Under the pieces are notes generated by a model. The model saw only the letters and a program-made list of their open reading frames with translations. It did no database searches and was not told the DNA's origin. This document shows, piece after piece, positions 13,607-17,041 of a stretch of 17,041 bases of DNA. Position 1 is the first letter of the stretch; each line of letters opens with the position of its first letter. Source of the stretch: an uncultured Eubacteriales bacterium (GTDB lineage: Bacteria > Bacillota > Clostridia > Oscillospirales > CAG-272); NCBI GenBank assembly GCA_934462885.1, contig CAKSJC010000013.1:1-17041 (forward strand), in the 5' to 3' direction. The position numbers and the translations under genes are program-made.

Positions 13607-15070
13607 TTATTGCTTTGTGCGGCATATTTCGTTTTTCAGTCTTTTTTCAAGAGAAAACTTGTCAAGTCCGTATTTTCTCAGTATGTCTTCGGTGTATGCA
13701 TGAATATTTTCAGAGCTTCTCGTGATCTTATAAACTCGAAGGTTTTCGCCGCTTACCGAGTCGGTTTCCGGACGAAGAATAGGATAGGGAAATTCTGCAA
13801 CTCCCTGAAAATGCGTAACGAACAGCCCGATATTTCCGGAATTTGTTACCATACTTGCCGTCTGTACAGCCAAATCAAGTCCGTGCCGTTCGTCCGCTCC
13901 GCTGAAAGTTTCGTTGAACAGAAGAAGAGAGTCGTTTTCCGAACGCTCAAGCATACTTTTGGCGCGCTCAAGTTCATCTTCAAGACGCCCTTTAAGATAA
14001 AACTCCTCGTTTTTCGGGAAGTGAGTAAAAATGTTTTTGAAGCAATACATCAGCGCGTCTTTTGCAAAGATCGGAGCGCCCGACAAAAACAGAGCGACGT
14101 TTACGCCTACCGCTCTGAGATATGTTGTTTTTCCGCCGCCGTTTGCGCCCGTTAAAAAGTAAAACGGGGTGTTTTTATCATACATAACGTCGTTCGGAAC
14201 AATGGTTTCGTTATCCGAAAGCAAAGTTATGTCATAAATATCTTTTATAACGAGCTTTTTTTCTTCGGAAATACGGGGTATTGTATACGGTATCCCGTGC
14301 TTTTCGGCTTTTTTTATTAAATCGACGGTATCCGTATAAAATTCGACGGCAGTGACGGCGTCATTTGGGTCATAAGTCAGTATCTCTTTGTTTTTTTCGA
14401 TAATGTCCTGCGCTGCGGCATAAGCTTCATCAAAGAGAGAGCATAACCCTTCGGAAAGAGAACTGTCGCATTCAAGATGACGGATAAAAATGTTTTGGCT
14501 TTCTAAACCGAGTTTTTTCGCGGCTTCATCTATCATATCGGAAAACGAGGGAGAAGCGCTGTGTTCGCGGAGTGTTTTATGTCCCGCAAAAGTTATGTTA
14601 AATTTTGATATTCCCGAGAGTACCTCGGAAAGTTTTTCCGCGGCATCTTCATGTTCGGCGATTTTTTTACAAAATTCCTCCGATAAGCAATATCTGTTTA
14701 TCTCGGAAAGGCGTTCGCTTTTTCCGCAAAGCGATCGGAAACACTTTGCAAGCGAAATATATTTTTCTAGAGCCGACATAAAGAAAAACGTTTTTTCGAT
14801 TTTCAGAGATGATCGGCGAAAAAGCTGTTTCGCGCGTTCAAATTCGGTAAGCGCGCGGCGCAGAGCGCAAAAAGCGTCGTTCACGGAAGAGTTCGTCAGA
14901 ATATCGGCAAATACGTCCTGACGTTTTTTTATTTCCCGTGAGTCACAGGGATATTTTATGATCTGCACTATACTTGACGGAAGCGCGGATCTTATCCTTA
15001 AATCGTCGATTATGTTTTCGTCGGAAATATTCCGGCGGTCAAGCGTGAGAAGCGACGGGATAGCTTTCAC
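13607..15070 (-). CDS. MutS-like ATPase A (first gene of the pair)
   Basis: The 487-residue protein starts at GTG 15070, about nine bases after AGGAG. As in its neighbour, an N-terminal helical half (about 1-300) precedes an ATPase domain. Walker A is GANGGGKTT (308-316), closer to the classical MutS form than in the second protein. Walker B is LLLFNE (382-387), again N-E instead of D-E. The H-loop is VTH at 418-420. The two proteins align in layout but differ clearly in sequence, so they are diverged paralogues and not a recent duplication. The residues EEFYLKGRLEDELERAKSML before Walker B match the MutS segment that contacts the partner subunit's nucleotide. The two genes are adjacent, codirectional and close, so cotranscription is very likely. 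The 443-base region upstream holds no sure promoter. Confidence 0.82.
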   Translation of the reverse strand: MKAIPSLLTLDRRNISDENIIDDLRIRSALPSSIVQIIKYPCDSREIKKRQDVFADILTNSSVNDAFCALRRALTEFERAKQLFRRSSLKIEKTFFFMSALEKYISLAKCFRSLCGKSERLSEINRYCLSEEFCKKIAEHEDAAEKLSEVLSGISKFNITFAGHKTLREHSASPSFSDMIDEAAKKLGLESQNIFIRHLECDSSLSEGLCSLFDEAYAAAQDIIEKNKEILTYDPNDAVTAVEFYTDTVDLIKKAEKHGIPYTIPRISEEKKLVIKDIYDITLLSDNETIVPNDVMYDKNTPFYFLTGANGGGKTTYLRAVGVNVALFLSGAPIFAKDALMYCFKNIFTHFPKNEEFYLKGRLEDELERAKSMLERSENDSLLLFNETFSGADERHGLDLAVQTASMVTNSGNIGLFVTHFQGVAEFPYPILRPETDSVSGENLRVYKITRSSENIHAYTEDILRKYGLDKFSLEKRLKNEICRTKQ

Positions 15071-15513
15071 TTGTTTTTCTCCTTATTATGAGTTCATGAT
15101 TATATATTCATGGATATGATATGAATAGTGAAGCTTGCTTTTTTATCCGGCATTATCACATTCTATGGAAAGAATAACTGAAAAATTACTCGATGCTTTA
15201 TGTCAATTTAAATTTTATCATATACTGAAAACAAGGTCAATGGTATTTTTATTGTAATATCAAAGTGCGTATTTGTTGCATATACACAAATTGATCGATA
15301 AATATTATACGATTTTTGAAGAAAATGTGAGGCGTGCGCAAAGGGTTTATCAGAAAAACGAACCGCCCACGAGGTGTAGCTTTTACCGTTGAATGGGAAG
15401 CGGCAGGAATGAAGATAACTTATATAAATCTCCTTTTTACATTGCAAAAAAAGAGAAAATATGTTAAAATATAAATGTAAATAAAAGAATAAAATATAGC
15501 GGGAGGAGATCAA
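15071..15513. other. Divergent intergenic region
   Basis: Upstream of the MutS-like pair the minus strand has TTGACA (15206-15201) but no matching -10 at 16-18 bases; an extended TGTGATAAT (rc of 15152-15160) is an alternative. TATTCAT/ATGAATA form an inverted repeat near 15106-15128. A GC-richer block at about 15328-15410 can form CCGC/GCGG (15363-15366 and 15100-15103 offset, i.e. 15400-15403) plus GGT/ACC hairpins. The plus-strand promoter for the 15514 gene is at 15442-15470. I see no gene: a 101-codon minus-strand frame here has no ribosome binding site or recognisable domain. Confidence 0.5.
15442..15470 (+). promoter_or_regulatory. Promoter of the helicase-like protein gene
   Basis: TTGCAA at 15442-15447 and TAAAAT at 15465-15470 are 17 bases apart, with a TG one base before the -10. 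It lies 44 bases upstream of the start codon, so the GC-richer block further left is not part of the mRNA leader. Confidence 0.7.
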
Positions 15514-16350
15514 ATGGCGATTGTGCGTAAAAGAAAAGTATCGGCCTCATATGTCGGAGAAATAAGAGATTTTGTCGGCAGGATCTTTTCATCAGGAGAT
15601 TTTCACCCCGAAGAATATATGATATCCGAAGATATCGAGGCTCAGCTGTCGATAACAGGAGAAGTTATAGGATTACGCAATGCCGGATGCTTTGATGAAA
15701 ATACTTTATACGCTGTGCTTAAAGAAACTCCTCATATAAACATCGGGACGGAGAGCGGATTAAAAAAGCAGATCGCCGCACGGAGATTTACCGTAATGTG
15801 CGGTGATAACGACAGAGCGCTCGCGATAGCGGCAACAGTGGAAGAACTTATAAAGATCGGCTTTTGCCGAATATTGATAGCGGCTGACACAGTGAGCGAA
15901 AGGGATAACATAGCAGCATCAATTCCGTTTATGCTCAGAGGAGTCGATGGGGTATTTGTCAGTTTGTATAAGAGAAACAACTCTGAGAAGTACGCGGACG
16001 AATGCGAAGAATGCATAGACGATTTTCTGACCGCGGAAAGCGCGTCAATACTTATAATCGGAAGAGATTCTTTTGCGAGAAAGAACAATATCTTAAGGAG
16101 AAAGATATATAACTGTTCTCTTGCCGAGCATGTAGCAGAGTCGCGTCCGGTAGTCATTACGTCGACCAAAACGGCAGAAGCCGGGAAGACCATATCGGAT
16201 ATCGGAGAGATATTCTCGCCGACCGCGACGGTTATATTTGCGGGAGAAGCAAAGGACCTGCGTGACGACGCGATATTTGATCCGGTGTGCGAAAAATCAC
16301 AGCGCGCCGGCAAGGGCGATAACGGCGATCCCGATCAGCTTGCATTTTAA
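15514..16350 (+). CDS. Unrecognised protein; possible catalytically dead type III Res-like helicase N-terminal domain
   Basis: The 278-residue soluble protein begins at ATG 15514 behind GGGAGGAG, six bases upstream. I do not recognise a named family. By eye, residues 90-260 follow the N-terminal SF2 helicase domain of type III restriction Res subunits. RFTVMCGDNDRALAIAATVE (91-110) sits where an L-T-I-x-x-x-T-G-x-G-K-T segment would be. CRILIAADTVSERDNI (118-133) matches the I-I-V-V-P-S-x-A-I-R-E strand, and ASILIIGRDSFARKNNI (177-193) the I-I-N-S-Q-A-F strand. RPVVITSTKT (211-220) stands for P-I-L-I-I-D-E-P-Q, and PTATVIFAGEAKD (236-248) for the L-R-Y-S-A-T-H motif. So Walker A, DExx and SAT positions are all replaced, and the second helicase and nuclease domains are missing. 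It is an intact, promoter-driven gene and not debris. This relationship is my inference from remembered sequences. Confidence 0.6.
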   Translation: MAIVRKRKVSASYVGEIRDFVGRIFSSGDFHPEEYMISEDIEAQLSITGEVIGLRNAGCFDENTLYAVLKETPHINIGTESGLKKQIAARRFTVMCGDNDRALAIAATVEELIKIGFCRILIAADTVSERDNIAASIPFMLRGVDGVFVSLYKRNNSEKYADECEECIDDFLTAESASILIIGRDSFARKNNILRRKIYNCSLAEHVAESRPVVITSTKTAEAGKTISDIGEIFSPTATVIFAGEAKDLRDDAIFDPVCEKSQRAGKGDNGDPDQLAF

Positions 16351-16428
16351 GAAGAAATATAGTTTAGCAGTTAGTGTTCAGTTAGGCAGACAAGGAGAAA
16401 ATAACGAAAAAATTTTCAGGAATTTGTA

Positions 16429-16457
16429 TTGACAAATATGAGAATATGTAGTATAAT
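16429..16457 (+). promoter_or_regulatory. Promoter of tRNA-Cys
   Basis: TTGACA at 16429-16434 and TATAAT at 16452-16457 are 17 bases apart, both exact consensus. The tRNA begins 19 bases after the -10. Confidence 0.9.
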
Positions 16458-16475
16458 GTACCATGTCGTTAGGTC

Positions 16476-16546
16476 GGCGCCATAGCCAAGCGGTAAGGCA
16501 GAGGTCTGCAAAACCTTTATCCCCGGTCCGATTCCGGGTGGCGCCT
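16476..16546 (+). tRNA. tRNA-Cys (GCA anticodon)
   Basis: The 71-base gene has acceptor arms GGCGCCA/TGGCGCC. The anticodon loop CTGCAAA gives anticodon GCA (cysteine). The discriminator base is T (U73), a known identity element for cysteinyl-tRNA synthetase. CCA is not encoded. Confidence 0.95.
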
Positions 16547-16557
16547 TTATGTTAAAG

Positions 16558-16599
16558 AATCTTCAGATGTAACTGTCGCGTTTCATTTGAAGGTTTTTT
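16558..16599 (+). terminator. Terminator of tRNA-Cys
   Basis: AATCTTCAGATG (16558-16569) pairs with CATTTGAAGGTT (16584-16595), 12 pairs including two G-T, followed by a T-run to 16599. Confidence 0.75.
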
Positions 16600-16974
16600 G
16601 TTATTTCACGAGTTTTTTCGGAGTTTTTAAATGAAACTTATCAATCGGAAAACGTTAGTATTTATTTGAAAATCCGTTTTGGGGCTTTTGGGAGAAATTC
16701 AACAATTCCCGCATGTCGGAATTTGCGAGCGGTACTCCGATCCAATCCGCGAGACGAGAGCTTTCGGAGCTTTGTTCTCAGGGGGGCAGAGTCGGGCGGC
16801 GTTCTCGGACTTAAGGTATGCGTTGAAACACGCGGAAAATTCGGTGAAGAGCGAGTCTTTTTCATCTCCCCCTGCGTCGTCCCCCACAGGGGAACCGGAT
16901 GGTGACGGGCGGCGTAACGGCAGTTTGCATTTGCAAGCGCTTTTATTGACATTCAAAAAAGTTGAAAAAAGCCC
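16600..16974. repeat. GC-rich, repeat-like block between two tRNA genes
   Basis: About 16675-16925 is much richer in GC than its surroundings and open in several frames on both strands, each over 75 codons. None of these frames has a ribosome binding site or a recognisable domain, which is typical of a GC-rich non-coding element. It contains many short inverted repeats: AATTCC/GGAATT near 16703-16724 and CTCCGA/TCGGAG near 16734-16770. I have an uncertain memory that similar segments recur near tRNA genes in Clostridia genomes, where they are often misannotated as small proteins. No transposase or flanking target duplication is visible. Confidence 0.4.
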
Positions 16975-17004
16975 TTGACAAGGGGATAAGAGGTGTGATA
17001 TAAT
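16975..17004 (+). promoter_or_regulatory. Promoter of the partial tRNA at the right edge
   Basis: TTGACA at 16975-16980 and TATAAT at 16999-17004 are 18 bases apart, both exact consensus. The tRNA begins 13 bases after the -10. Confidence 0.85.
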
Positions 17005-17017
17005 AAAGGACGTCAAC

Positions 17018-17041
17018 GGAAGCATAGCTCAGTTGGGAGAG
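17018..17041 (+). tRNA. Partial tRNA, identity undetermined (runs off right edge)
   Basis: GGAAGCATAGCTCAGTTGGG and the next bases form a 7-base acceptor arm, T8-A9, and the first part of a D arm (GCTC...GAG). The anticodon is beyond the window. A valine, glycine or lysine tRNA is possible from the 5' end, but this cannot be decided here. Confidence 0.75.

Noticed and set aside
12116..15070. Frameshifted halves of one longer MutS gene
   Set aside because: Each gene has its own start, ribosome binding site and complete ATPase domain, so they are two genes and not pieces of one.
15328..15410. c-di-GMP (GEMM) riboswitch because of a GCGCAAAGGG-like segment
   Set aside because: The order of the conserved GEMM segments does not fit, and the block lies upstream of the promoter and not in a leader.
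15208..15513. 101-codon minus-strand open frame upstream of the helicase-like gene
   Set aside because: No ribosome binding site, no recognisable domain, spans the promoter of the divergent gene and a GC-richer non-coding block.
16666..17025. Overlapping frames of 79-108 codons in the GC-rich block
   Set aside because: Several frames on both strands are equally open and none has a start signal; better explained by base composition and repeat-like structure.

Overview
The window looks like a chromosomal segment of an uncultured, probably gut-associated Clostridia (Bacillota), most likely from or near the Oscillospirales. Reasons: strong purine-rich Shine-Dalgarno sites, many consensus sigma-A promoters (TTGACA / 17-18 bp / TATAAT), rho-independent terminators, a DUF3794 (SipL/SPOCS-type) sporulation-linked protein, an SLH surface protein, a phenylacetate-CoA ligase plus ACT-domain operon, and tRNA genes without encoded CCA. 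The taxonomy is inference from gene content; no rRNA is present.

Layout. 1-588 (minus) is the 5' part of a secreted zinc-ribbon protein that runs off the left edge. 896-4046 (plus) carries a CPBP membrane protease, an overlapping tRNA adenosine deaminase (tadA), a Cof-type HAD phosphatase and a DUF436/YwlG protein. After a hairpin-rich gap, 4396-7836 is on the minus strand: an SLH surface protein with a strong promoter, then the paaK-ACT operon. Divergent from paaK is an MntR-like metalloregulator (8098-8754), followed by a DUF3794 protein (8811-10247). A ROK glucokinase (minus) follows. Then come a possible structured RNA, a tRNA-Pro, a pair of adjacent MutS-like ATPases (minus), an unassigned protein at 15514-16350 that resembles a helicase domain without its ATPase motifs, a tRNA-Cys, a GC-rich repeat-like block, and the first 24 nt of another tRNA at the right edge.

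How the genes work together. Most of this is ordinary core genome: tRNA modification, sugar phosphorylation, aryl-acid activation, sporulation and surface display. Only paaK-ACT and the MutS-like pair look like real functional units. paaK-ACT probably couples aromatic amino-acid-derived aryl acids to CoA, with an amino-acid sensor alongside. The MutS-like pair may form an asymmetric dimer.

Less ordinary points: (i) the 278-aa protein seems to keep the outline of a type III restriction Res-type helicase N-terminus while the expected Walker A and DExx positions are replaced; (ii) both MutS-like proteins are about half the usual length and have N-E where the Walker B D-E is expected; (iii) 11626-11799 has a closing stem, a long internal hairpin and a terminator-like end that fit a non-coding RNA; (iv) a perfect 10-1-10 palindrome lies between paaK and the MntR-like gene. 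No CRISPR array, transposase or prophage gene was seen.
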